NCBI GenBank assembly: GCA_022478985.1 | Contig: JAKSZP010009202.1 | Span: 310,001-374,000, forward strand | DNA: 64,000 bases | Source of the DNA: Massospora cicadina | Lineage: Eukaryota > Entomophthoromycota > Entomophthoromycetes > Entomophthorales > Entomophthoraceae | Reading direction: 5' to 3' | In this document: in pieces, positions 33,219 to 45,491 of the stretch | How the letters are laid out: each line of letters starts with the position of its first letter | How positions within the stretch are numbered: the stretch's first letter is position 1 | The notes under the pieces: generated by a model | Seen by the model: only the letters and a program-made list of their open reading frames with translations | Told to the model about the DNA's origin: nothing | Database searches by the model: none | Program-made: the position numbers and the translations under genes

Positions 33219-35316
33219 AAAAATTATGTTTTTTGCTTAGTGAAGCTAATATATATAGTTAACTGTACCATAACAATTTTCTGCACTTCAGTTAGGTAAT
33301 TTTTAATGTTAAAATGAAAATGATAGAAAACCAATATTATAATTTTTAAAGCATAGCAAATAAGTGATTGTCATGATAGCTTAACTAAATTATTGGTTAT
33401 TGTGAACCCATATGAGTAAACAAAATGGTTGGCAGTGTAATGGTTAGATGACTACTCAAGTATAATAATGAAAAATGGACTTCCTCAAATGAGAAAAAAT
33501 TGTCATTAAGGAGCTGGTTTTGGACTTTAGTATATATTTTAAGTTTTAATTAATCAAACTATATTGAGCTAACTGTACTATAAACCCTAATTTTGTTTTA
33601 TACAAAAAATTATAATCATGCTTGCAAAATTGGTTCTAGGACTTTATGAGTCTGGGACTTGTATCAGCCTTTAAAACAAACTAAGTATTATTAAGAAAAA
33701 TACTTTAAAAGCAAGTTAGGCAGTATAACTAAGGAATATTAGTGAGATATTTCTAAATCTGTTTTCTATTGTCACTAGCAAAAACTTGAAATAAAGACTC
33801 TTTTCCAATCATAGTTATATAGATCAATTTTACAAATTTATTTATCAAAAAACTATAGATAAAAGGAAATAATTGATTAAAATGAGTAAAGTCAGGCATG
33901 TGCATCCCTCTATACAATCACTTTTTGACAAGAGCTACTGCTATACCACATACCAGTAACAGTTTTTGGGATTACAATTTTTGATCATATTAGAAATGAC
34001 CATTCTTAGAGATTAGAATTTAATTTACTAACTCTATTATGGTCAACCACATGGTTATTACTACCAACTTCATCTGTAACCCATTAACATGAGCTTGTGT
34101 GTTACAAAAAGGTATTATTTATAAACTCAGGAGTATCAGTTAAAATTATAGTAAATTCTTGTTTTATAGCTCACCTTGATGTAGAATCAATCCAATTAAT
34201 AGATGTTATTTAAGATTTAAAAATTTATCTCAAATGGGATTACACTAGCTTTCTTAAGTTCAAATATTGAATTAGGAGACTCAATGACCGCTACCTCCTG
34301 AGTTTTATCCTGGTAGATGAACTTTGGGTAGGTGGACAATTTATGACTGTGTTGGTGTTGTGCACCAATGCCTCAAACCAAGATAGCAAATAGCAATGTG
34401 GTCCATGAAATTCTATACCTATTGAAACTCTGTATAAAGGTTTGCCAAAAATTAACCTCCTTTCCTATTGATTTTAATTTCCACATTCATTGGTGCAGTA
34501 TCATCCTCAGGTCAGACCACCTTAAATAAATATAATAGTAAAATAGGAGCATTAAATTTTAATCAAATTTGATATAAAAACAACTGATTTTTAGATATTT
34601 ATATCATCTAGCACTACGGAGTAAGTTTATAAAGAGCTTATATTAGATAATAGTTCATTTAAATCTTCAGATACTTAAATATCATGTTATAGATTCTGTT
34701 AGTGGTATAATATTATGCATTTAGCGTAAGCCCTAACTACAGTTTCTAAAAGACAACAAAAATGCGAGATCCACATTAATTTAAGTATCTATAATATTGT
34801 GCTTGCTCTATATTTTCTCTTATATCTCTTAGTAAAACTCAACTAAATAGGTACTTATGGCTATTAGTATGTATTTAATCTTACTAAGTAGAAGCATCCA
34901 AAACTCTACTAAGAATAATATAAAGAATCAAATAAGGTACTGCGATGGAAAGTTTTACTGGTAAAAAGAACTGAGCAAGCCATAAGTAACATAAAAGTGG
35001 GAGAAATAATTTGTATAATACTTAGGTCAAATGATGTAAATTTATATATGACCACATTGTCCAACTGGATCAGATTATAAAGCTGCTTGCCCACTAGGGG
35101 ATTAGATCCTCCAGTGAATGTGGGAGTTATTGTCCTTTATGATAACTATTGTTTGGGGAAATACCTTTTATAAACATAAGCTAATCCACCAAGATTTTAT
35201 ACTTCCAAATTACTTAAGTTTCATCAGGGATGACCCCTGACAATGCATTTACTTTATGGCTTGATTTTCAATTAAATAATCTGTAATTTAATAATATAAG
35301 TTGATTAGAGTTTGTC
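33219..35316. other. AT-rich region, nothing recognised
   Basis: No supported gene, RNA or repeat. The minus-strand frame at 34909-35094 has no motif and is taken as chance. Confidence 0.5.
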
Positions 35317-36180
35317 ACCTGTTGACTTGGGAATCTATGTTTAGTAAGTGAAGCACTAACAGTGCTTCTAGTAGTAACTCTCAGTTTGCCTTTTAGGTAA
35401 TGTGGCCTGCTATTGATAGGCAAAGGTCCCATTACCTAAGCAGGCCAATAGCCTAATTAGGGGACTCCACTGGGGTTAATTGGGATTGTGGGGACATTTC
35501 AATTTAACAGAAGATGTTATGACTATAATTGGTGGTGAAATCTGACTAGGCAGATGAGGAAGGTCTTCATTGGTGCGACCTCAGAGGGCTAATCTACTAA
35601 AAATGACTGCCATTTCCCAGTGAGGCATTAATGGAAGAGTTATTCGCTGAATCCTATATAAATGTCCTGATTTTTAAATAAACAATGAGATAAGAATAGT
35701 AAAAATACTTTAATTTAGACAGTCATATTTATTATATAATTTAATATAGGGATTAGAGTTTATGGAGAAGATACCCTTTGTTTAATTTATTGGCTACTAA
35801 GATCTCTGCATACTCTGCAAGAAGAGAGAAGAGACAGATGAGTAGTTCCCTACCATTCCAGAGATACCTTCAAAAGTAGGACAAGTATAAGTTTAGCGTT
35901 AGATTTAAACTAAACGTGGTTTTTGAGAGAGCTCAACTAGAGTAATAGACTCAATGCTATTATTAACTATTTATTAAGCTTAAATAAACAATTCATACAA
36001 CGCACAAATCAAAAACTCATGCAGTTAAATGGAGAGCCAAAGCAAGCCACATGCCCAGAATTTATCATATGGTACTCATTGTTAAGAGTAGGAAGCGCCC
36101 AAAAGTTAACATCAGGACTCATTAGTCTCATTAAATATAAAAACTAGTAGATTAAAGTATAATACAAATACTTTTTAAAA
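35317..36180 (+). repeat. Probable old solo LTR related to the G1/G3 LTR
   Basis: The block around 35405-35445 (GGTCCCATTACCTAAGCAGG) is nearly the same as GTCCCATTACCTAAGCAGG in the G3 LTR. Weaker colinear matches follow: a GACTATAA/GACTCTTT stretch, CTGCCATTTCC, and ATACAACGCACAAATC against the ACAACG block near the LTR end. Borders are uncertain and no target duplication was found. Confidence 0.45.
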
Positions 36181-38581
36181 TGATATGTGTCAGGATTTGC
36201 CCTAATTTATGTTAAGCCTCAGCTTTAGGTTTTAAATTTATTACCTTAGTTGATTCTGACTAATTTATCAATGCTAACAATATTGTATTTATCTTTATTA
36301 AATACTTTATCAGGCTTTAGGCCTATAATCATATTATACTCAATCAATAAATAAATTAAATTAAATTAAAATATTATGAGTCTAAAGCCTAAAATCATTG
36401 ATATATTATATATTAAAGCACTGTGCAATCTCAATAATGCTGAGTTTATCTCCAACAAAATTCTGGATAATTTTAATTCATTAGTGCTTTGTTGGGTGAT
36501 GAAATAGGGAAAAATTCTTTAACCAAATTGTTATCCTCTTAATATGTACAAGGTTGTATTCAGTGTTTAACTCAGCTGTTTTCCCCATTAATAACCTTAT
36601 GCTACCTAACATGCCTTACTATCTATTGGCTTCCTAAAGGTTAGATAATGGGAACCACTTAACTGTGTTATCATTATTAATTTCAGTCCAGCCTTTTATA
36701 ATGAATCCTTATCTTCTTAACTCTGAATCTGGAGTGTGCTATAACCCCTTACATTCCTAAATATACTTGAACCCTCACAAGTGGTATTTGCCCATCACAC
36801 AATAATCTTTACTTCATCTGGTACTTTAAATAGTTATATCTTTTTACTTAAAAATATATTCTAATTTAGTTCTATATTGGCACACATTCTATGTTTATTT
36901 TCATATTCATGAAAATAGCATAACAGTCATGAACCAAGATAGTTGCTAATAAGTGAAGCCTACTGAAGTAAAATGTGCTTAGTCATAACCTCTCAGAAGC
37001 CATTCTGTTGCTAAGTGCCATCCCAAAAGAAGTTAGAATCTTCAAACTAGCTAAACTCTACCTGAGTTGTCCAACACAGGCACCTCCAACTACCTAATAA
37101 TAAATCCCCTACTTGTTGCAAATTGCAGAAAAGCTGAGATAAATTTAGGAAAACAAAATTTGTAACAAAAATTATAATTTTTTTTCTGTTTGTGAACAAT
37201 GTAAAAGACCAAAGAATACCTGAGGACTAACTAAGCTTCATCTATAAACATTTTTCTTGTTCTTTAGGAGAAATAAAGTTTCAAGAGGTCTCTAAATAAA
37301 ATAACAATAAGAGTGGATAAATTTATTTAAAATTTTTTGACTACTACATGCAAACTTTTATGCTTGATAAGATTAAAAAAATCACCAAGGAAGCCTATGA
37401 GGTGGCTCATTGATTAATGTTTAAAAACTGATATGGGGGTACCATCTAGTACTAAAAAAACTGATATGGGAAAAAGCATGTATGTGCTGTGACTAAAACG
37501 ACTGCTTTACTTAAAAGCTTGTGCAACTAAAGGCCATCTAAAAACACATTTTTATAAAACTAAGCAACATCAGAGTCATTCTTTTTTGCAAACTATGTGG
37601 ATACTTCAAACAGATTTTTACAGATTGATGACTTGGGAAGTTTACATCAAAAACACCAAAACCCTACTGGTGAAGATTAGTTTGAGAAAGTAAAGCTTTA
37701 TTTTTACAAATATATAAGGTGGGTCAACCTTGGGACAAACATACCACACTGAGAATTTTTATAGCCAGTACAGGTTTCAAAATCAAAACCTGCACTAGGG
37801 TGGAAGCAGTTTTACCTGCCAGGCTAACCAAACTTGTAAAGCTTAATTTTTACTTATATATGTAACTATTGTTACAATATATTTTAAATATAAAATATTA
37901 AATTTATTGGTGCACATGTTAAAATATGAGAATGTATATGCAGATGGTTATTATAAAAGGTAGAGCATAAAAAGTTGTAGCTTTAACTTCCTATGCTTTC
38001 TACTTGAGGCTCCAAGTCTCATACAATCAGACTATAACGTTACCTATCTTATATATAAAAATTACTTTGTTAGATCTTTCATGATCAACAGCTCATAGTA
38101 TAATCTATACTTTTATTGGTTCAGATGTTTCTGGTACTAAGATATCAAAATTTATACACATGGGTACTAATTTGACATTTCAGGATGTCAGTGTTGTTAA
38201 GAAGTCCTAGGTGAATTGAAATAGTTTTAACGCATAGATTAAACAGAATAGATTTCATCCATGCATTATTTTTTGAAAAGAGGTCATTTATTGCAGTAAA
38301 TAATAGTTATTCTTAAATAAGATAAAAGGCAAAACTAGCATTGAGGGATGCCTGAAAGTTTTATATATCTAAAGACATTAAAGACTCAATTAGGATAGGC
38401 AAGATTAATAAGCTAATTATTTAAAATTCCTAAAATGGTTTAGTTTTAGATTAGTTGAAAAAGCTGTAATAGTTAAGATAAATATTAGTTAACTATGGTA
38501 AGGAATATATAGCTTCTTATAACATGGATACTATACTTTTATGTTATCAGACATAAAAGCAAACTAAACATTACATTAACC
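36181..38581. other. AT-rich region, nothing recognised
   Basis: No frame above chance and no transposon ends I can support. Confidence 0.5.
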
Positions 38582-38596
38582 AGTGCATTTGAGCTT

Positions 38597-38889
38597 TATT
38601 TATTTGAGGCAAGCCGGCCAGGGGAAGGACATTACCAAAATAGAGAAAGAAAGTATTGAAATGAAACCTGAGCAGGGTCTACTCTGTTGTAGAAAGTTTT
38701 TTCACCTCTGGATTGGGACTCAAATTTTTCTGGTTACATCATGGGTAAGGTTTTTGTGGTATTATACCTACTAACCGCCAATAGCTTCCTTTGGCTGGCA
38801 CCCCAATTGATGTGTGAAGGGCAGGAGTCAAACATGCAACCTTCAGGTTGGGTAGCTGTATGCCCTACCGACTCACCTTCCACCCCCTG
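38597..38889 (-). mobile_element. tRNA-derived SINE with LINE-like tail, 15-bp target duplication
   Basis: Flanked by identical AGTGCATTTGAGCTT (38582-38596 and 38890-38904). Read on the minus strand, the 293-base element starts with a tRNA-like head containing an A-box-like GGTGAGTCGGTAGGGC and a B-box-like GTTTGACTCC. It continues with an unrelated body and ends with CCTTCCCCTGGCCGGCTTGC plus a CAAATAAAT tail. That tail closely matches the 3' ends of LINE A2 (63794-63813) and of B1. By SINE biology this implies Pol III transcription from the head and mobilisation by the LINE that recognises the tail. Confidence 0.8.
38812..38886 (-). tRNA. tRNA-like head of the SINE (not a functional tRNA)
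   Basis: The minus strand shows an acceptor-like GTGGAAG that pairs imperfectly with CTTCACAC downstream, a D-arm with GTCGGTAGGGC, and a T-arm region GCATGTTTGACTCC. The stems are imperfect and the anticodon cannot be assigned with confidence, so this is a tRNA-derived promoter module rather than a gene. Confidence 0.5.
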
Positions 38890-39153
38890 AGTGCATTTGA
38901 GCTTGGAAAATATATTTACAAATTTAAAATGTGGGATATTAGGACCTATATGACATTTATATCTTTCACAATCTCATTATATATCTTTTATTATAGTCTT
39001 AGAAATTCCTTATTACTTGTACTAGTGTTTTTAAGATAATTAACCTTTCAAACTTTACAAGAAAATGCATTTAAAATCATACTAATTAATGCGTGATTGG
39101 CCTCCTCATACGTTATTAATTTTATCTCCATATAGGACCATTTTGTCATACTA

Positions 39154-39710
39154 CACAGTGCATTCAAAAAGTTCTGGGACTAAATTTTTAAAGACACAAC
39201 TTTACAAATAAGTAAACTTTCTTTTATCATAATTTAAACTTACAACCTTTCCTTCTCCATACATATTTATATCGCTAAAACAATTGTTAAAAAGGTATGC
39301 ACATAGTTCCTATTTTGTATAACCATGTTTAAATCAGCTGTCACATTCTTCTGAATTGTCTCTAATTTATCAAAAGGATGAACCTTCAGGGCCATCTTCA
39401 GATTAGAGAACAGAAAGAAGTCAGACAGAGCCAAATATGGTGAATAGGGTGTATAATTATAATCTGAAGGTGGCACTGAAGGTTCATCCTTTTGATAAAG
39501 TAGAGACAATTCAGAAGAATGTGACAGCTGGTTTAAACATGGTTATACAAAATAGGAACTATGTGAATACCTTTTAACAATTGTTTTAGCAATATAAATA
39601 TGTATAGAGAGGGAAAGGTTGTAAGTTTAAATTATGATAAAAGAAAGTTTATTTATTTGTAAAGTTGTGTCTTTAAAACGTTAGTCTCAGAACTTTTTGA
39701 ATGCAATGTG
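39154..39710. mobile_element. Mariner-derived fold-back element with TA target duplication
   Basis: Two near-identical arms (39154-39405 and 39460-39710) are inverted around a 54-base loop. Both outer ends carry TGCATTCAAAAAGTTCT, and TA lies outside each end (39152-39153 and 39711-39712). Read on the minus strand, loop plus left arm encode YSPYLALSDFFLFSNLKMAL followed by FDKLETIQKNVTADLN. This is the C-terminal catalytic region of animal-type mariner transposases (PYSPDLAPSDFxLF; here Asp is Tyr in PDLA, and APSD reads ALSD). The element is thus two copies of a mariner 3' end facing each other. It has no intact transposase. Confidence 0.85.
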
Positions 39711-39799
39711 TATGATAGTAAAAAGCTTGAGGATATATGCAAATGTTTAAGTCAATCAAATTTATGTTTGTTGGGATTCAAGATAATAAATAAATTGAA

Positions 39800-41735
39800 A
39801 TTCATACTCTCAAGAGTTTTTCTTTCTGCTTGACATCACTTTTAAGTAATTTTTGAACAAAACCATTAATTTTCCACTGCAACCTCTACCACATCAGTTT
39901 CCCATTTATGGCCTCAGATCCACTTCCCAAAGCCCCAGTGTGGGGCAGCGTTTCTCCACCCGCTAGCATTTATCACCCAACAGGCAAATACATGCAGATG
40001 GGCTTGTCCAGTCCACCAAATACTTTGGGCTGATTTGTCCCTCTAAGGGACTTAGCACTGCATCTCACATGAGTCCACTCAACCCACCCTCACCCCCTAG
40101 ACCTACCTCAAACCAATATCTGCTCTTGCCTCTGCATCAAGTACAGACGACTTTCTCATATACCAACAAAGCAATTATTGATCTGGCAATAGCCACCTTT
40201 GCACTGGAAGGATTTAATGACTTTTGCCCTTATAAGGGCTATTTTGATATATGATCCTTACTGAAGAGGACGCGGCCACTGCTGCAATAATGCCCATAGT
40301 ACACAAAAACACACCCATTACCACCACCAGAACATGTCTCCCCAATGATATCACATTTGTGGTAACCTTTACAAACCTTCCTTCCCACCTTCCCCCTAAA
40401 ACTATATATGGAGTTGATGTCAGGGTGACCACTTATAGCACAAACCCCATCCTCCAATTCCTTGTCCCAAGTGGTGCTGAGCGCCTAGCAGCACCTCGGG
40501 CAATGGTCACCATTACCCCCCACCAGCTAAACATGGCCCATCACATCCCATTGCAGGCCTATATCCCACCTGCACCTGACCTTTTCTTTGTGGGCCTGCA
40601 CCAACAACGGCTGCACATTTTCCCCCTTTACCACAAATTGGACCATACCAAAAAGGCATGCCAATACAATTCAAACCCTGCAAAAAATGCCAACCCAACC
40701 CATGAAACCACACCAACTGCATTCAAATGAGGAATTTGGCTGCCTCACCTCACAGGCCATGTGATCATTAAATCCAATGCAAAATCTAGCAACCCATTCC
40801 CAAAACAGTTAATTTAAACCCATGAAAACCAATTGGGTGCAGTTTTAGACCTAAATTCAATTAACCAATTTTCCGCCCCAAAACTTACCCAACCCAAGCC
40901 ATATCTCACCAAATCAATCATACTCAACCAAAATCCCTGGGACTTATTAGATGAAGTTAACAAATCTGGTGAAATTGTCCCACCATCGGATTTCCCAATT
41001 AATATTAAACCTTATCTGAATTCAGATATTGATACCCCACTTCACCCAAACAATTTATCCACAAACCCACTGTTACCCCTTTCCTGAGCGACCATCATCT
41101 AGCTGAGGCTGCATTGACTTCACCCAAAAGTCGCCATATCTGCAAAGCCATGGCAGAATCTGTCATTGAATTTAAAGAAGGGCTGCATATCCCCAAATTA
41201 CCTCCCAATTTTCCTGCTGTTGCAGAAAAAGAAATCACACGACTCAATGATGTTGACATCACCACTGTCAAACAGGTCACTGAACTGGCAGATTTTTCCT
41301 AAACCACATGCATCACCAGAGCCAACATTGCTAAATTTGTTCAGCTTCCTGACGCCTGCATCCAATCTGAACACCAGGTTGCTAAACTCATAGAAGCTAT
41401 GTTCCAAACCCAAATTGTCAGTAAAAAACTCAACATTTATCTATTTCACCTTAACCCTCATCCCGCAGATGCCCCAACCCTCTTGCTTTCAGCATTGGTC
41501 CGCCTCTTCAATGCTGATCCTGATAATGATCCACCTGATTCCCCCTCCCCATCCGCCATGGTGGGTAAGCAGCTCGCCGCTGTGACACCTGGTAGGTTAT
41601 TTTTCTTGTTTTCTTTTTTGTGCCTTACTGCTCATTTTGGGCAGTTGATTCATATTTTGGTTTGTTTTGTTGGAGATTTCTGTTTCACTAATGTCCATCC
41701 TCTGGTGGCGTACCTCAGATAAATCTGAATTTAAG
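39800..41735 (+). mobile_element. ORF1-only LINE derivative B2
   Basis: Same architecture as B1: a leader with TTTCTTTCTGCTTGACATC, an ORF1 frame set, then a 3' tail at 41695 onward (CCATCCTCTGGTGGCGTACC plus CAGATAAATCTGAATTT). No endonuclease or RT occurs before the tail. A target duplication was not found; similar CTCTCAA strings occur near both ends (about 39810 and 41750) but are weak evidence. Decayed LINE D follows directly. Confidence 0.7.
40069..41590 (+). pseudogene. ORF1-like protein of B2, broken
   Basis: Segments in several frames: YTNKAIIDLAIATFALEGF, YKGYFDI, then 40251-40730 with TFVVTFTNLPSHLPPKTIYG and VPSGAERLAAPRAMVTI. A region near 40640 (LDHTKKACQ) may be a degraded zinc knuckle. 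Later parts (40833-41087; 41114-41590) include SPKSRHICKAMAESVIEFKE and a Pro-rich end PDSPSPSAMVG. Aligned with B1 they describe one ancestral ORF1 of roughly 500 codons. Confidence 0.65.
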
Positions 41736-41739
41736 ATCT

Positions 41740-44700
41740 CAGCTCTCAAATTTAGCATTGATGAGCCAACTATCTTTCCTTTTTGACCAGAATCTGCCAC
41801 CAATGGCATGAATTGAGATAATTTTCAGGAATCCTCACACATTAGAACCAATGGAGATGCCCTCTGAATTGGTCCCATCCATTTTCTAACCCACTAAAAG
41901 GACCTCCAGTCATTGCTACCATGGGGTAATCACCAATGGAGAAAAATGAGGGCCTTGACTGAGAAATAAATCTAGAATGATTTAGAAGATCTGATTTTCA
42001 GGAAACTTAGAAGTCATCTCAGCAACGTGTACTAACTAGTCATATATTTATCAAATCCTTTTAGTTCAAAAGAATTTTTTATTTGTATAAACCATCCTCT
42101 TTATCTTCTTTAAATTCGACTTTTTTCAGCTTTAAGCACCATTAAACCTTAGCTCAGAGTTTAGAGAACTTATAAGCTGACACTAGCCACCTCCAGGACT
42201 TCCTCCACTGCACTGTCTTTGTGGATGTGTTACCTTCCCCACATCTAGACTTAGTTGTATGACCAGAATCCAGTATATCAGAGGGACCTCTAAATAAGCT
42301 TCACGCATAATATTGACATTATTAGTCCCTTGTTTGATAATTACATTTCTTCTCAAAAATTAGCCATACAGCTGGGTAACCACAGATCACTCAAAAATAT
42401 GAAAACCACGCTCAGATACATCATTCAAGCTTTGCAACGGTCATATCAGCAGACATGAACAACTCATTTATAGAGAAAAATATAAATATAATCATTTAGA
42501 CTCCTTTGATTTTCCACCACCACCTACTAAAACCTAACTCTCATCAAGCGGCATCCAAAATGGGGTTCTCACATTTCTTAAAATTTTACAAAGGACCAAA
42601 TTACCGCATCTCAAGCCTGAGTTAACAGGATAAATCTAGAATCAGGCATCTTGTTTGAAACTGCCAGACAGCTTTCTTCTCCCTCTAATTAAAAGATTGG
42701 GAATCCGCACAATAGGCTCTTTAGCTTAAGTATTACTTATTAGGAAGAACAATCTGCAAACATCATGTTGTCCTGCTATTTTGCACAGCAGGAACAACCC
42801 GCCTATTTCATCTTCCAAAAACTTATTCAGATATGCAAGAAACTACATCCTTTAAGATTGATAACACCATTTCATTGACAAGGAGAAAACCATGCATTAA
42901 CTGATTTGCTTCTACTCACGTCTGTTTCAAGTCCACCAGTGGACCATCAGACATCAAGGGTTCATCTGGAATGCCTTTAACCGCCTACTATCCCCAATCT
43001 TACAAAGTTCTATTGTCATTGATCACAACCAAAAAGATATGAGATCCTTCTAAGTCTCCCCATCTGTAAGCTTTGTTCTGATACAATACACTTTAGGTTT
43101 ACTTCTTGATACCTTTGAAATAGCGCCCCCTCTTTGGGACCTCTTCCTGAACCTCATGGCTAACGGGGTTATTTTACCTGAATTCAAAGGCTTTATCATT
43201 ACCATCATATACAAAAAGGAAAAACTTCAAGGACCTTCCAACTGGCGCCCCATAACGCTTATTATCTTGGACCACAAACTCTATATGAAACTCCTGGTCA
43301 ACTGAAGACATGTGATCATCTCTTCTAGATCCTTCCAATAGACTTATTCTAGAAAAACGCTTTGGTATAAACACAATGACCTTTAGGAGACTTTTATGAA
43401 TGTTAGGTTTTCAGGGGAGGAACACCAACCTGATCCCTATTAACAGGGCCCCAAAGCCCCCAGCAAGTTAAGAGGCCATCAAGGCCCAAAAAAGCTAAAA
43501 ATGGCAAGAAGATTGGGAGAAAACAGTGATTCTTGACCTCCAATAATCTAGTATCTAAGTAATTTTAAAGGTTGAGGGAAAATCTGTAATATGTTTGGAA
43601 TAGCCTGCATTAGTCCAAATTAGGAAATATGCAGTAATAATATATCATAATTTGGGAACTCACATCAGGGCAGCGGAGCAAAGGAAGAGGAATTATGATT
43701 GGCCCAAATGTACCCATGAGGTAACGTTTTCATAAAATTTGCCAATCACTGCCTGAAAAATTTCTTGCACCTTGGGGGCCCCTGCCAAGCCTATAAAAAG
43801 GGGGTCCTCATGCAGATGTGTGAAGGACTTCATTGGGGTCAGGGGAGTGCCTTCCGGTGATTCCCCCAAGGTTTGTGGTGAGGTTGGAGAAATCTGACCT
43901 GCTGATTTTACTAGTTCCCATATGAAGATTTTGAACTGGTGATTCCCCAATTAATGGGGTTCCACTGAGAATTGGCTGGGGACTTTTGGCCGATTTTCTT
44001 GACTTCCTTATTTTATTATTAATAAACGAATTCTTAACCACATCAGAAAATTGCAAATGGCTGACATTTCCCCTCTTTGGCTGAATTCAACCTTCAACAT
44101 TCTTATTTCTTAGCTGGGAGGGCAAATGTCCAACAATGACTAACTCACATAGAGATTATGGTTTGATGGCTCTGGACTTGGAGAAGGCTTTTGAAAAAGT
44201 GTCCTGAAAGTAAATCAACGCCTCCTTAGATCACTTTCAAATTCAATAATGGCTAAGAAATGGATCTTGGTGCTCTACAAGTAACTTGACACTAGAGTGC
44301 TAGCTCCAACAGGCTTCACTCTGGAAGTAACAGTCAAGAAAGGTCTCCAACAAAGGGACCACTGATCCTAATCCTATATACATAACCCTTGACTCAGCCT
44401 GGTTGTGTTACAAATCAGACTGTCATATATATTGGTCTTTGAGAAGCCCACACCTACAACATGGCCTTTATAGATGATACTACCAGTGCATTTGGATGTT
44501 CAGAGGATGTCATAATCACTGCCTTGACTATTAAAAGAATTTAAATGTGACCAAAGAAAAGGTCAACACCTCCAGAATTACAGCAGCATTATGTTTTTCC
44601 TAAACTTTCCTTTTGTAATTGAGGTTAAACCACATGTGGAACCTTTGATCACCTTTGCATCCTCAAAACTCATCATTAATTCGTGACATAGGACAACAAG

Positions 44701-45085
44701 GAATTGATCCTTGATGTGGTGAACACTAATATGACCTGCTGAAAATTTTGGACTATACCCTCTCATTGAAGGGCACTGATGAATAATATGTTCCTCTTAT
44801 ATAAGGTTTATATTTCGCCAGCGTCTGCTACTTTGTGGACACTTTCTAATGGTGTATATATGAGCAACCTTGCTAGGATATGTTTCTCCAACCACTTACA
44901 CAAAGATTTGACTAACAACTTCTGACTATGCCATGAAGGAGGCCTGAGACTCCTTGACACAAGGTCCCATGCAACCTCCATTTACCAAAAGTTCATTTGA
45001 CCAATAAACCATGCTACCAACTCAAAAGGAATGTGGACTAACTTGTTTACAAGTCTCTTTCAGAGAACGCAGTAAGCAAGATGAT
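41740..45085 (+). pseudogene. LINE D: decayed ORF2 (endonuclease and RT), split by a solo LTR
   Basis: Plus-strand remnants in LINE order: an endonuclease-like DFLHCTVFVDVLPSPHLDL (about 42195-42255), RT motif SNWRPIT (near 43237), then MALDLEKAFEKVS (44165-44204, motif A), AFIDDTTSAFGCS (44464, the active-site box as FIDD) and GGLRLLDTRSHA (44939). The solo LTR at 43401-44135 separates the early RT block from motif A. Stops are frequent, so this is much older than LINE A2. The 3' part with the Cys/His motif is missing. Confidence 0.7.
43401..44135 (+). repeat. Solo LTR inside LINE D
   Basis: A 735-base insert begins TGTTAGGTTTTCAGG and ends GTCCAACA, flanked by ATGAA (43396-43400) and ATGAC (44136-44140), a 5-bp duplication with one change. 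A TATA-like CCTATAAAAAGGGGG occurs at about 43790, consistent with an LTR promoter reading rightward. The surrounding RT reading of LINE D resumes after it. It is not clearly related to the G1/G3 LTR. Confidence 0.7.
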
Positions 45086-45410
45086 ATTTGATAATTAGTT
45101 ACTACAATAATATGTAAGAGACTAAAGGGTGTTTTTGAGTTCTCCTAGGAAATTAAAAATATTTGAAATAGATAAAAATTATAAGAGGTTAAATTTATTA
45201 GGAAATTAGATAGTACTTATTTATAGTACTATAAAATCGTGAGTATAATTCAATGATATGAAAATGTCTTTTTGGAGCTGAAATATAAAGAACTTACTAT
45301 CTCAGCTTATTATGTAACTTAGAAAGTGGAATTTAAAGGAAAAGCGCTAAATTTCATGGGGTTTCTAGAAAACATCAATAACTTTTAGCTTGATTAATTT
45401 AAACTTAATT
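45086..45410. other. Spacer between LINE D and LINE A2
   Basis: AT-rich, no feature recognised. The exact 5' end of LINE A2 is set only by homology with A1. Confidence 0.45.
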
Positions 45411-45491
45411 AATGAGCTTTTTTCCCTTAACAATAACATCAGTTACTATGATTTGGTTTGAACAGCAATTTTTGATAATCACACAAGAGAG

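Noticed and set aside
38812..38886. Functional tRNA gene
   Set aside because: Stems are imperfect, the anticodon is unclear, and it sits at the 5' end of a repeat with target duplications, so it is a SINE head.
39267..39509. Mariner transposase gene
   Set aside because: Only the C-terminal block remains, and it lies in an inverted duplication; this is a relic, not a gene.
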